Assembly (NCBI GenBank): GCA_001570385.1
Contig: BBYL01000039.1
Location: 35,038-99,037, forward strand
Reading direction: 5' to 3'
From: Microtetraspora glauca
GTDB taxonomy: Bacteria > Actinomycetota > Actinomycetes > Streptosporangiales > Streptosporangiaceae
DNA: 64,000 nt
The stretch's first letter is position 1. The number at the start of each line of letters is the position of its first letter. A program made the translations under genes and the position numbers. Shown piece by piece: positions 8,631-17,473 of the stretch. The notes beneath the pieces were generated by a model, which saw only the letters and a list, made by a program, of their open reading frames with translations, was not told the DNA's origin and ran no database searches.

Positions 8631-9617
8631 GTGAGGGTGCTGATCACGGGCGCGGCCGGATTCATCGGAAGCCACATCGCCGAGACCCTGGAAACCGCCG
8701 GCCACGACATATCCGGCGTTGACCTGCGAAACGGGAGCGACATCCGGGACGCGGGTGTGCTGGACCGCTCACTGGAGGGCGTGGACGTGGTCGTACACCA
8801 GGCGGCCAAGGTCGGGATCGGCGTGGACGTGGCGGACATGCCCGGCTACGTCGCCGTCAACGCGTACGGCACCGCCGTGCTGCTGGCCGCGATGGCCCGA
8901 TGCCGCGTCGCGAGACTGGTCCTGGCTTCATCGATGGTCGTCTACGGCGAGGGCGCCTACGACTGCGCCGCACACGGCAGGGTGCGGCCAGGCCCGCGCG
9001 TCGTGACCGACCTGTCCACCGGGTTCTTCGAGCCGCGCTGCCCATACTGCGCGGCCGGGCTCACCCCCGCCGAAATCGGCGAGGACGCGCCCACGGACCC
9101 GCGCAGCGCGTACGCGACCACCAAACTCGCCCAGGAGCACCTCGCCGCGAACTGGGCGCGCGAGACCGGTGGCACGGCGGTCGCCCTGCGCTACCACAAC
9201 GTGTACGGCCCGCGGATGCCCAGGGACACGCCGTACTCCGGGGTGGCTGCGATCTTCCGCTCGGCGCTGGAGGCGGGCAGGTCACCGACGGTGTTCGAGG
9301 ATGGCGGGCAACGGCGCGACTTCGTACACGTGCGAGACGTCGCCCGCGCGAACGCCGTCGCACTCGACGCCGGGGTGCCGGGCGCGCTGACCGTGTACAA
9401 CATCGCCAGCGGCGAGCCGCACACCGTCGGCGAGTTGGCCGCCGCGCTCGCAACCGAGTGTGGCGGCCCGGAGCCGGTGATCACGGGCGAGTACCGCCTG
9501 GGCGACGTGCGGCACATCGTGGCCTCACCGGACAGGGCGGCGGGGGAGCTCGGGTTCCGCGCGCGGATCGGCTTCGCGGACGGCATGAGGGAGCTTGCCA
9601 CCGCGCCGTTTGGATGA
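8631..9617 (+). CDS. NAD-dependent sugar-nucleotide epimerase/dehydratase
   Basis: A 328-residue extended SDR. The NAD-binding motif ITGAAGFIGSHIAE is at the N-terminus, ASSMVVYGEG gives the catalytic Ser/Thr, and YATTK near residue 158 the Tyr/Lys pair. YHNVYGPRMP and DFVHVRDVARA are typical of UDP-glucose 4-epimerase and dTDP-glucose dehydratase relatives. An unusual insert, EPRCPYCAAGL near residue 140, adds two cysteines and marks a subfamily. The GTG start has a -10 box close upstream and is likely leaderless. It faces the reverse-strand glycosyltransferase operon and may supply its sugar donor (inference). Confidence 0.88.
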   Translation: MRVLITGAAGFIGSHIAETLETAGHDISGVDLRNGSDIRDAGVLDRSLEGVDVVVHQAAKVGIGVDVADMPGYVAVNAYGTAVLLAAMARCRVARLVLASSMVVYGEGAYDCAAHGRVRPGPRVVTDLSTGFFEPRCPYCAAGLTPAEIGEDAPTDPRSAYATTKLAQEHLAANWARETGGTAVALRYHNVYGPRMPRDTPYSGVAAIFRSALEAGRSPTVFEDGGQRRDFVHVRDVARANAVALDAGVPGALTVYNIASGEPHTVGELAAALATECGGPEPVITGEYRLGDVRHIVASPDRAAGELGFRARIGFADGMRELATAPFG

Positions 9618-9704
9618 AGCCGCCGGGATGAGGCCACCCCGCCGCCGCGCTGCCACCGCCCGAGGTATCTACCCGAGGTCGCTGCCACGGATCACTGCCA
9701 CGGA

Positions 9705-11519
9705 TCACTGCCCCGGTCGCGACCCGCCGTCGCGGATCGCTCGGGCGGCATTGATCAGACCGATGTGGCTGAACGCCTGGGGGAAGTTCCCGATCGGCTC
9801 CCCGGTGGCCATGTCCACCTCCTCGGCCAGCAGGCCGACGTCGTTGGCGTACGAGGCGGCCGTACGGAACACCTGCTCGCCCCGTCCGGTCTCGCCCGTG
9901 AGGGCCAGCGCGTGGGCCAGCCAGAAGGTGCACAGCAGGAACGATCCCTCCTCGCCGCCGAGCCTGTCACGGGTGCGATAACGCAGGACCAGGCCACGCC
10001 TGTCGGTCAGCCGTGTCGCGACGGCGTCCACGGTCGCCCGCACGCGCGGGTCGTCGCCGGGCAGGAACCCCACGATGGGGAGCATCAGCGCCGACGCGTC
10101 CAGGCCCTTTCCGTCGAATACCTGGGTGAACGCGCCCGTTTCCTCGCTCCAGCCACGGGTGAGGATCGCGGCGCGGATCCGATCCCTGGTGCGTTTCCAA
10201 CGGGGGACCCGGTCGGTGGCCTGCAGGGTGGAGGCCAGGGCGACGGCCCGGTCCAGCGCGACCCAGCACATCAGCTTGGAATGCAGAAAATGCCGGCTCG
10301 GGCCGCGCATCTCCCAGATGCCCTGGTCGGGTTCCTGCCAGCGGCGGGCCGCCGATTCGGCCGCGCTGACCAGGAAGGCACGGGTAACCGGGTCGAACCG
10401 GCCGCAGGAAAGCTCGTGGGCCGCGTAGAGCAGCTCGCCGTAGACATCGAGCTGACGCTGGCGCCAGGCGTCGTTGCCGACCCTGACCGGCGCGCTGCCG
10501 CGCCAGCCGGTCAGGTGGGGCAGTGACCGCTCGCTCAGGTCGTGCTCGCCGCCGACGCCGTACATGATCGGCAGGTCCGTATCGTGGTCCAGCAGGCCGG
10601 CCGCGGCACCGGCGAGGAAGGAGAAGAACGCGGTCTCCTCCTTCTCGCATGCGGCGGTGGCGAGCGCCTGCAGGGTGAGGCTGGCATCCCGTACCCAGGT
10701 GTAGCGGTAGTCCCAGTTCCGCTCGCCGCCGACGCATTCGGGCAGCGAGGTGGTCGCGGCGGCGACGATGGCGCCGGTGGGAGCGAACGTCAGCGCGCGC
10801 AGCACCCGCCCGCTGTGGCCCACCTGCTCCTGCCACGGGCCCTGGTAACGGGAGTGCATCCGGGACCAGGAGCGCCAGGCCGCGGCGGTGTCCCCGATCC
10901 GGCGGTGGACGCGCCACGGGTGCCAGCACTGCGGTTCAGGCTCCCAAGCGGGACCGGTGTGCAGGCAGAGGCAGAGGCGTTGCCCGGCGCGCAGCGTGAC
11001 CGTCGCGCGTGCGGTGGCGTCGCGCACCCGCAGCTCGACCGGGCACGACAAGGTGACCGTCTGGGCCCCGCCGTGCGCCACCAGCCCGCCGCGAACCGGT
11101 TCCATCAGGGGCCGGATGAGTCCGAACTCGGGTCGTGGAGCGAAGTCCATGGCGATCGGTACGTGTCCTTCGACGCAGGTCATCTCACGCATGAGCGCGC
11201 CTGGAGAGGCCGCGCCGAGCGCGTGGCCGCGTTCCCGGCGGCCCAGCGCGAGCGCGTCGCGGAGCACCGCTGTCCCGGTGCCGGTACGGAAGGTCGTCTC
11301 GATCACCAGGGTGTCCTCCAGGTATCTGCGGGTGATCTCGGCTGGGCAGGCCGGACCGATGGACCAGTACCCGGCGTTCTCGTCAAGCAGCCGGGCGAAG
11401 AGCGCCGGGCTGTCGAAGCGGGGAGAGCACAGCCAGTCGACCGAACCGGCCGAGGAGACCAGGGCCGCGGACCGGCAGTCCGACAACAATGCGTAGTCGC
11501 TGATCGCTCGCGTACTCAA
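9705..11519 (-). CDS. Glycoside hydrolase family 15 protein (glucoamylase/trehalase type)
   Basis: 604 residues. The N-terminal domain has ISDYALLSDCRSAALVS and SVDWLCSPRFDSPALF, typical of actinobacterial GH15. The (alpha/alpha)6 barrel carries GGERNWDYRYTWVRDASL, the acid motif QGIWEMRG with HFLHSKLMCWVALDRA, a second acidic motif LLAEEVD and the family-closing FPQAFSHIGLI. Mycobacterial and streptomycete relatives hydrolyse trehalose or alpha-glucans in the cytoplasm; no signal peptide is present here. The start is TTG (11517-11519) preceded by GACGAGGTG. It lies downstream of the glycosyltransferase operon, about 70 bases from its last gene. Confidence 0.88.
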   Translation of the reverse strand: MSTRAISDYALLSDCRSAALVSSAGSVDWLCSPRFDSPALFARLLDENAGYWSIGPACPAEITRRYLEDTLVIETTFRTGTGTAVLRDALALGRRERGHALGAASPGALMREMTCVEGHVPIAMDFAPRPEFGLIRPLMEPVRGGLVAHGGAQTVTLSCPVELRVRDATARATVTLRAGQRLCLCLHTGPAWEPEPQCWHPWRVHRRIGDTAAAWRSWSRMHSRYQGPWQEQVGHSGRVLRALTFAPTGAIVAAATTSLPECVGGERNWDYRYTWVRDASLTLQALATAACEKEETAFFSFLAGAAAGLLDHDTDLPIMYGVGGEHDLSERSLPHLTGWRGSAPVRVGNDAWRQRQLDVYGELLYAAHELSCGRFDPVTRAFLVSAAESAARRWQEPDQGIWEMRGPSRHFLHSKLMCWVALDRAVALASTLQATDRVPRWKRTRDRIRAAILTRGWSEETGAFTQVFDGKGLDASALMLPIVGFLPGDDPRVRATVDAVATRLTDRRGLVLRYRTRDRLGGEEGSFLLCTFWLAHALALTGETGRGEQVFRTAASYANDVGLLAEEVDMATGEPIGNFPQAFSHIGLINAARAIRDGGSRPGQ

Positions 11520-11588
11520 CAGGCACCTCGTCAGAGTTGATCAGAGCGAGTCCGAGCGGATTCGGTATGAATTGGCATGTATAGCTGG

Positions 11589-12140
11589 TTAATGCCCGAT
11601 TTTGGGTGGATTTCCCGGTCGTGACGCTCGCCTTGTCCTTTCCCGCGCTGCCCTCTGCCGCCGCAGTCTGATCGCGTAGGCCAGCGCCGATCCAGCGAAG
11701 AGCACCCCGGTCACGAGAAGCCATCGCCCCAGGTACGGGGTCGTGTCCAGCGCGACCGACGCCCGGTACGTGCGCTCGGAAAGGCGGAACACGAGGGGGA
11801 ACCAGATGAGCAGCAGCAGCGCGGACAGGCCGACCGGCACCCGCACGTAGTTGATCCACGAGGCCCGGTGGGCGGCTTCCGCCGGGGGCCGGGGACGACG
11901 CCACGGCCGCCACTGCACGGCGATGTCGGCGACGGTGTAGAGGGGATAGAGCAGGAGGTCGTGGATGACGGCCGCGCCGACGAACCAGACGACGAACCCC
12001 ACCCAGACGCCGGCCAGAACGACCCGGCTCGCGGCGTAGCCGGCCAGCGTGAAGCAGGCGAGCAGGACGAGCAGGTGCAGCGGGTCGGCGCCGTAGCGGC
12101 CGGCGAGCCACCGCCGCAGGGTACGCACCCGGGAGGCCAT
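11589..12140 (-). CDS. Four-helix membrane protein of unknown function, last gene of the operon
   Basis: 183 residues with hydrophobic helices near residues 20-38, 42-62, 104-120 and 136-158 and a basic C-terminus. An IHDLLLYPLYTVAD segment and a WINYVRVP segment sit in the loops. The ATG (12138-12140) follows the oxidoreductase stop by five bases with GGTGA in between; an overlapping GTG at 12147-12149 is an alternative. Tight coupling to the molybdopterin oxidoreductase suggests a membrane partner, perhaps an electron carrier anchor (inference). Confidence 0.7.
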   Translation of the reverse strand: MASRVRTLRRWLAGRYGADPLHLLVLLACFTLAGYAASRVVLAGVWVGFVVWFVGAAVIHDLLLYPLYTVADIAVQWRPWRRPRPPAEAAHRASWINYVRVPVGLSALLLLIWFPLVFRLSERTYRASVALDTTPYLGRWLLVTGVLFAGSALAYAIRLRRQRAARERTRRASRPGNPPKIGH

Positions 12141-12145
12141 CGCCG

Positions 12146-13495
12146 TCACCCGGTCGGGGGCCGGAAGCTGAGCCTGCGCACCCACTTGGTGTTGTGCACG
12201 CCGGGCGCGTTCGGGACGATGATCCGGGCCGGATAGCCGTGGTCGAAGGAGAGATCCGCGCCGTTGACCCGCAACGCCAGCAGGGAGCGGGGGTCGGCCA
12301 CCTGCCGGGCGCTCAGCGACGCCTCGGAGAAGGCGCCCCCGCGTTCCAGTGACTCGACGTAGACCTCGGCCAGGCCGGGGACCATCCCCGCCAGGCGGGC
12401 GAGATCGGCCAGGCGCACGCCCGTCCAGGTTTGCTGGGTCGACCAGCCTTCCACGCATGCGATGGGCAGCGCGTAGGTGTACAGCGGCAGCGCCAGCAGA
12501 TCCGCGCGGGACAGCCGCGTCAGGTGGGTCCCGGCCAGCTCCAGCCGCCAGCCAGGCCCGGCGCCGGCCGGGTCGACGCCCATGGCCGCCGCGGACTTGT
12601 TCACCTGGAAGTCGTTCGGCCCCGGGCCGTACACGCGTCCGTGCGGGGACAGCAGGGCGGTGCGGCGCAGCGGCCCGTCCAGAGTCTGCCCGACAGACAG
12701 GCCGAAGATCAGCAGAGAGCCGCCGCCGACGAAGCCGAGCAGGCCGCGCCGGGAGACGCTGGGCTCGGCGGGGCGGGTGGCCACCAGGCCGCCGGGGTCG
12801 GGCGGCTCCGGCCGGGTGCCGTCCAGGCCGGTACGGAGCTCCCCGCGTAGGCTCCGTGACCGCAGCGCGCGGACCATCCGCGGCAGTTTGACGGCGACGT
12901 GGACGGCGAACGCCGCGATGAAGATCCACGCGCCGTAGAGATGCGCCGGATAGAACGAGAACGGGAACACGGTGTAGAAGAGCTGGATGTTGAGGACGCC
13001 GGTGGCGAACTCGAACACCGCGCCGCCGACGAGGAGCAGCAGGCTGGCCCGTTCAATCGCGTCCGCCACGGAGCGGGCCGGCGGCCAGGTGAACAGCTTG
13101 GGGATGACCGACCACAGCTTGGCCAGCAGCACCGGTATGAGCGTGAGCCCGAGGATGACGTGCGCGCCCTGCATGACCCGGTACAGCCACGCGGGCCAGG
13201 TCGGCCAGTCGAAGAAATAGAAGCCGAGCAGCCCTCTCTCCGGTGTCGTGTCGTTGCCGGGCAGCCACGGGTTGTACGCGGCGTACGACAGCAGCCCGGT
13301 GATCGCGATGATCGGAATGCCGGCGAGCAGGACGAGGCCGAACACGGAGGTCAGCCAGGGGCCGCGCAGCGGGCTTCGCCAGAAGTCCGGCCGGAACGGG
13401 CCGGGCGGCGGATGCGCCCGCAGCCAGGAGCCGATACTCCCCGGGGCGGACCCGCCACCGTCCTGACCACGCTGTGCTCCCGGCTTTTCTGGCAC
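12146..13495 (-). CDS. Molybdopterin-dependent oxidoreductase with N-terminal cytochrome-b-like membrane domain
   Basis: The N-terminal half has four to five membrane helices starting at PLRGPWLTSVFGLVLL, with candidate haem histidines in QGAHVILG, FYPAHLYG and AVHVAVKL. A twin-Arg-like SRRGLLGF segment precedes the C-terminal sulfite-oxidase-fold domain. That domain carries the Mo-ligand Cys in PIACVEGWS, the HGYPARIIVPN motif and a GVHNTKWVRRLSF ending. It should move electrons between a periplasmic substrate and membrane haem. I start it at GTG 13493-13495 after GGGGTGA; an ATG at 13573 would add 26 residues without homology or ribosome site. It is fourth of five genes in the operon. Confidence 0.85.
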   Translation of the reverse strand: MPEKPGAQRGQDGGGSAPGSIGSWLRAHPPPGPFRPDFWRSPLRGPWLTSVFGLVLLAGIPIIAITGLLSYAAYNPWLPGNDTTPERGLLGFYFFDWPTWPAWLYRVMQGAHVILGLTLIPVLLAKLWSVIPKLFTWPPARSVADAIERASLLLLVGGAVFEFATGVLNIQLFYTVFPFSFYPAHLYGAWIFIAAFAVHVAVKLPRMVRALRSRSLRGELRTGLDGTRPEPPDPGGLVATRPAEPSVSRRGLLGFVGGGSLLIFGLSVGQTLDGPLRRTALLSPHGRVYGPGPNDFQVNKSAAAMGVDPAGAGPGWRLELAGTHLTRLSRADLLALPLYTYALPIACVEGWSTQQTWTGVRLADLARLAGMVPGLAEVYVESLERGGAFSEASLSARQVADPRSLLALRVNGADLSFDHGYPARIIVPNAPGVHNTKWVRRLSFRPPTG

Positions 13496-13586
13496 CGGAT
13501 CACCCCGCAATCGGCGCCTCGCGGGTGTTCGCCACACAGGCGCCGTTCTGTCAGAAATGTCTATTTCACGCATTGTAGCAGCGCGA

Positions 13587-15134
13587 TTACTTTCCGAGGT
13601 CACGGCTGAGCTGGTCGAAGGCCACGGCACACGATCCCCGGTCGACGGGCAGCCACAGCACCGACGGCCGTACCCGCGGCCCGGTAACCGGGCGGAACGC
13701 CCGCCACGGGACGCCCGCGAGCAGCGTCCCCGGACAACGGCGATAGGCGCGGGCCAGGCCGGGCGGAAAACGGTCGAGGTCGCCGGGCTGCTCGACGACG
13801 ATCGCGGCGAACCGCCGCTCGGCGACCGCCCGGTCGAGGTCGCGTTCCAGCGACGCCTGTGCGGTACGGCTCGTGCCGCGCTGGATGTCGTACACGGCCG
13901 CCCGATGGGCCACTGGCGGCAACCCCGCGGCGACGGCGAGGCCAGGGTCGGAGAAGATCGCCACCGGTCCGCCGAAACCGCGCAACCACGTGACGAGTCC
14001 GTCGCCCACGCGCCGGTCGGCGGCGGTGGGGACCGCCCGGCCCGGAGCGAACGTCGTCGCGGCCAGGAACGCGATCTGCGCGAGGACCAGCGCGCCCGCC
14101 GTGGCGCCGCGCCACCCCGCACGGGAACCGCCCATCGCGACACCGGCGAGCAACACGACCGCCACGAAGGCGGGGAGCATGTTGTTGACCGCGCCGCCCG
14201 TGTGCAGCAGCCCCGCGTAGCTCTCCACCGCCAGGGCGAGGCAGCCCACGGCGAGCACCGGCGTGACCCTCCCCGCCGCGAGCAGCGCCGCCCCGAGCGC
14301 GACACCCATGACCGGGAGCAGGTACCAGGTCCAGAACCCCGCCCATGCCTCAGGCTCCAAGGGGTGCTCGCCCAGCAACCGGAAGACGTAGAACACGTAC
14401 CAACCTCGGCTCGCCACGCCCCAGACCAGCGTGGTCAGGCCCACCGCGACCGCGAAGGTCCCAGCCGTGATCATTGCGAGTCGGCGCGCGGCACCGAACA
14501 GCAGGACCGCGACGATCGCCACCGCTTCGGCGAGCGCGGTCTGCTTGGTGAGGAACGCCGCGGCGAGCAGCAGGCCCGCCGCCACCGCGCCACGCGGCCG
14601 GCGCATCCATCGCGCGGCGTACAGCCCGGCGAGGCCGAAGGTGAGAAACAGGGAGTCCACCCGGGCGAGGTCGAACCACGTGTCGGCCGCGAAGTAGGTC
14701 GCTGCGTACAGGCCCGCCGCCGCGACCCCCGCGGCCAGGTCTCCGGTCTCCCGCTGGACCAGCCGGGCCAGCAGTGCGAAGGAGGCCAGTGCGGCGAGCA
14801 GCGACACCAGCCGGAGCGGCACGTAGGACACCCCGAGGAGACCGGCCGGTCCCGCCGACACGACGAAGTACAGCGGAGGGTAGCCGTCCGGCACGTAGCC
14901 GATCGTGGGAGCGGAGTACAGCGGCCGGCCGCTGAGCAACCTCCCCACCTCGACCAGGGAGTTGCCCTCCAGCCACTCCAGGGCGTACGGGTGGCCCAGG
15001 CGGCGCGCGGCGGTCCACAGGAACACACCGATCGCCGCGAGCCCTGCCATCGCGGCGAGCACCCGCGCAACCCAAGCGACCATGTCCCAGGCGTACGGAC
15101 GGCGTGCGCACGGCGCGCGGGCGCCCGACCTCAC
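13587..15134 (-). CDS. GT39/ArnT-like polytopic glycosyltransferase
   Basis: 515 residues with about ten hydrophobic helices and a soluble C-terminal 130 residues. The first loop reads ALEWLEGNSLVEVGRLLSG then GYPPLYF, the acidic-loop pattern of the GT-C superfamily (PMT/ArnT) that uses polyprenyl-phosphate sugars. The GTG start overlaps the upstream stop as GTGA. Together with the GT2 enzyme in the same operon, which could make the polyprenyl-phosphate sugar donor, it may decorate an extracytoplasmic polymer or lipid (inference). Confidence 0.7.
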   Translation of the reverse strand: MRSGARAPCARRPYAWDMVAWVARVLAAMAGLAAIGVFLWTAARRLGHPYALEWLEGNSLVEVGRLLSGRPLYSAPTIGYVPDGYPPLYFVVSAGPAGLLGVSYVPLRLVSLLAALASFALLARLVQRETGDLAAGVAAAGLYAATYFAADTWFDLARVDSLFLTFGLAGLYAARWMRRPRGAVAAGLLLAAAFLTKQTALAEAVAIVAVLLFGAARRLAMITAGTFAVAVGLTTLVWGVASRGWYVFYVFRLLGEHPLEPEAWAGFWTWYLLPVMGVALGAALLAAGRVTPVLAVGCLALAVESYAGLLHTGGAVNNMLPAFVAVVLLAGVAMGGSRAGWRGATAGALVLAQIAFLAATTFAPGRAVPTAADRRVGDGLVTWLRGFGGPVAIFSDPGLAVAAGLPPVAHRAAVYDIQRGTSRTAQASLERDLDRAVAERRFAAIVVEQPGDLDRFPPGLARAYRRCPGTLLAGVPWRAFRPVTGPRVRPSVLWLPVDRGSCAVAFDQLSRDLGK

Positions 15135-15793
15135 GGGCGGTCACCCCGTCCCGTGGCGATCCGGTCGGCGCAGGCGGCGAAACGGGTCCCGGGGGCGAGG
15201 GCGGCGACCGCGGCGACGTCCCCGGCGGTGTCGACGTCACGCAGGACCGGCAACCGGGCCACCTGTAGGCCCGCCTCGCGTAACCGCAGGAGCTGGGCGG
15301 CGCCGGTGTCCGGCGTTGATACAGGGATGCCGCGAAGGAGATCAGGATCGGGGTCGCGCAGGCCGAGCGCCCAGAACCCACCGTCCGCGGCAGGGCCGAA
15401 CCACGCGTCGACGCCCTCCCAGCCGACGGCGAGCAGATCGGGCACCACCTGCGGGGTGTCCATGCCGATCAACAACGAGGGCCCGCATACCGAGGCGAAC
15501 GCCGAGGCCAGCCGCTCGTCCAGGCCGCCTTCACACTGCTGCAACACCTCGAACCCCTCCGGCAGCCACGGCCCCGCTGCCCCGTCCAGCACCAGCACGC
15601 GGCGGCACGCGGGAGCCGCGAGCACCGCCGCCAGTGTGTCGGACAGCGCCGCCTCGGCGAGCAGCGCGGCCTGCTCGAAGGTGTACGGCGGCACCAGCCG
15701 GGTCTTGACCCGGCCGGGCAGCGGTTCCTTGGCAATGACCAGCAAGGTCGTGCCGGGCCCGCCGCCGATGCCCCCGGTATCCCCCGCCTTCAA
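15131..15793 (-). CDS. TIGR04282/DUF2064 family glycosyltransferase-like protein
   Basis: 220 residues with the family markers LLVIAKEPLPGRVKTRLVPP at the start, LLIGMDTPQV near residue 108 (the metal-binding D-x-D region) and GPAADGGFWALGL near 132. Members adopt a nucleotide-diphospho-sugar transferase fold and are often labelled as arsenosugar-biosynthesis transferases, though their actual substrates are mostly untested. ATG overlaps the GT2 stop and its own stop overlaps the next gene, so the three are co-translated. Confidence 0.85.
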   Translation of the reverse strand: MKAGDTGGIGGGPGTTLLVIAKEPLPGRVKTRLVPPYTFEQAALLAEAALSDTLAAVLAAPACRRVLVLDGAAGPWLPEGFEVLQQCEGGLDERLASAFASVCGPSLLIGMDTPQVVPDLLAVGWEGVDAWFGPAADGGFWALGLRDPDPDLLRGIPVSTPDTGAAQLLRLREAGLQVARLPVLRDVDTAGDVAAVAALAPGTRFAACADRIATGRGDRP

Positions 15794-16440
15794 CGGGCAA
15801 GCACCTTCCTCATGTCACGTACCGCCTGCCAGTAGCCGCGCGGCGTACCGGTGACCTTCGAGCGGCCGATGCGCGGCCGGTAGTCCACATCGGCCTCTCT
15901 CACCCGCCAACCGGCGTCGGCGGCGCGCACCAGCATCTCCAGCGCGTAGCCGCAGCGCTGGTCGGTCAGGTCCAGAGCGAGGAGATCCGTGCGCCGGGCC
16001 GCCCGCATCGGCCCGAGGTCGCGTACGCGGATCCCGGTGCGGCGCCGTACGCGCCGGGCGAGCTCCCGGTTGGCCAGCCGCACGGGCAGGGGCCAGATGC
16101 CCTGGGTGACGGGCCGGCGGCGTCCGAGCACCAGGTCGGCGTCGCCGTGCAGGACCGGCCCAGCGACCAGGGGAAGCTGCCGTGGGTCAAGGGTGGCGTC
16201 GCAGTCGCAGAAGCAGACCACGTCCGTGGTGGCCGTGCGCAGTCCCTGCGCGCAGGCCGCGCCGAAGCCGCGCCGGGGCTCGGCCACCACCACTGCGCCG
16301 AGCGACGAGGCGATCTCCGCCGAGCCGTCGGCCGAGCCGTTGTCCACCACGATCGCTCGGAAGCCTTGCGGGAGGCGGCCGAGCACCCAGGGCAGTGCTT
16401 CGGCTTCGTCCAGGCAAGGCAAGATGACGTCTACGCTCAT
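15790..16440 (-). CDS. Family 2 glycosyltransferase (dolichyl-phosphate-sugar synthase type)
   Basis: 216 residues. The GT2 signatures are DVILPCLDEAEALP at the N-terminus, VDNGSADGSAEIA, the D-x-D-like FCDCDATLDP near residue 95 and the late YRPRIGRSKVTGT loop. There is no C-terminal membrane domain. By family it should transfer a sugar from a nucleotide donor to a lipid phosphate. It is the first gene of the five-gene operon. Confidence 0.85.
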   Translation of the reverse strand: MSVDVILPCLDEAEALPWVLGRLPQGFRAIVVDNGSADGSAEIASSLGAVVVAEPRRGFGAACAQGLRTATTDVVCFCDCDATLDPRQLPLVAGPVLHGDADLVLGRRRPVTQGIWPLPVRLANRELARRVRRRTGIRVRDLGPMRAARRTDLLALDLTDQRCGYALEMLVRAADAGWRVREADVDYRPRIGRSKVTGTPRGYWQAVRDMRKVLAR

Positions 16441-16600
16441 ATGGCCTGCTCCCGTCTGACGAGGAGCGGAAGACGCCCGGCCGCGTGTCCCTGACCCCCC
16501 ATCAGGGCTGGTCGCACCGGTTCGCGCGACCCCCGGTCAAGCATCACCACCCTCTCACGGGGGTACCCGGAAAACATGATGAAATGGGGCACCGGATGCG

Positions 16601-16980
16601 TCAGGTGACGAGGAGTCCGCCGTCGACGAACAAGTCGTGGGCGTTGACGCCGGTGTTTCGGTGTAGCCCACCAGTTTGATGGTGACGGCCTTGATGGCCT
16701 CGGCGATATCGAACTCCGCAAGGGAGTTGACGCCCTGTGCGATGGCGCTGATCACCAGGTTGTCGACCTCGCGCACATCGACGAGGGCAGCGGCGATCGT
16801 CTCGGGCCGCGACAGGTCAACGGCCATACCGCAGGTCGTGCCGCCGATTTCGGTGGCGACGGTGTCGGCCTGCGCCGTGGTGCGGCTGGTGATGATGACG
16901 GTGTCGCCGCGGTCGGCGAATCGCTGCGCTACGGCGCGGCCCAGCCCGCTGCTTCCTCCGACAACGATCGAGGTGGTCAC
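16601..16980 (-). pseudogene. Internally deleted short-chain dehydrogenase
   Basis: The N-terminus is a good SDR: SIVVGGSSGLGRAVAQRFAD, then RPETIAAAL and VDNLVISA. After KLVGYTET a large deletion and frame change lead directly to the SDR C-terminus NAHDLFVDGGLLVT and a stop at 16601-16603. The Ser-Tyr-Lys catalytic segment is missing. Only about half of a normal 240-250-residue SDR remains, so it is not functional. Confidence 0.75.
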
Positions 16981-17473
16981 GATCCTGTGGTCCCTTCAGG
17001 CCGACAGGCAGCTGATACGGCCGGTAGAGAGCCGGGCTCCCCGATCGGCAGACCGAGACCCACCTTCATGACGATCCCCCTGTTCTGTCGCCTACTCGAC
17101 ATCGCGACCGAGGGGATCGACCACTTTAGGTGCGGCATCACTCCCCCGCCGCACAAGCTCGCCCACTGGCGCGCGATCGATCCGCTGGGCAGGCACCCCG
17201 GGGCGGGTATGAACGGTGACGGTTCCGAGCCCGAACCGGATGCCGCCAGGGGCCATACGCGATTCACGCCCGCAGGACGCAGTGCGAAGGGGTGAACGGG
17301 TGACCGATGAGCGGGGCCTCATAGATCACGGTGCCAGCGTAGGACCGTGTCCGGGCGGACCCAGCATCGTGAAGTACCGCAGCTTGCCTATCGGCAGACG
17401 GTTGAGCAGTCCCGCGAGGAGAAATCGGTTGTCTGGCGCAAAGGCGGGCTTGGCCGCATCACTTTGCGAAGGG
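16981..17473. other. Decayed region with a luciferase-like N-terminal remnant
   Basis: On the reverse strand an ATG (17067-17069) after GGGGAT begins MKVGLGLPIGEPGSLP, the typical first residues of LLM-class F420/flavin-dependent monooxygenases, but homology ends after some 13 residues. Another reverse-strand segment near 17350-17440 (RFLLAGLLNRLPIGKLRYF) looks protein-like without a family. No intact gene is present. The promoter of the deleted SDR may lie here. Confidence 0.4.

Noticed and set aside
9680..9715. Tandem 13-bp repeat CACGGATCACTGC between convergent genes
   Set aside because: Only two copies, no palindrome and no promoter context; probably slippage.
12146..14305. Longer version of the molybdopterin oxidoreductase starting near 14305
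   Set aside because: The added N-terminal part is antisense to nothing useful and lies inside the GT39-like gene; homology starts after 13495.
13557..15854. Forward-strand frame of 765 codons opposite the glycosyltransferase genes
   Set aside because: Composition is Arg/Gly/Gln/His-rich with no family motif; it is the antisense of three well-supported reverse genes in high-GC DNA.
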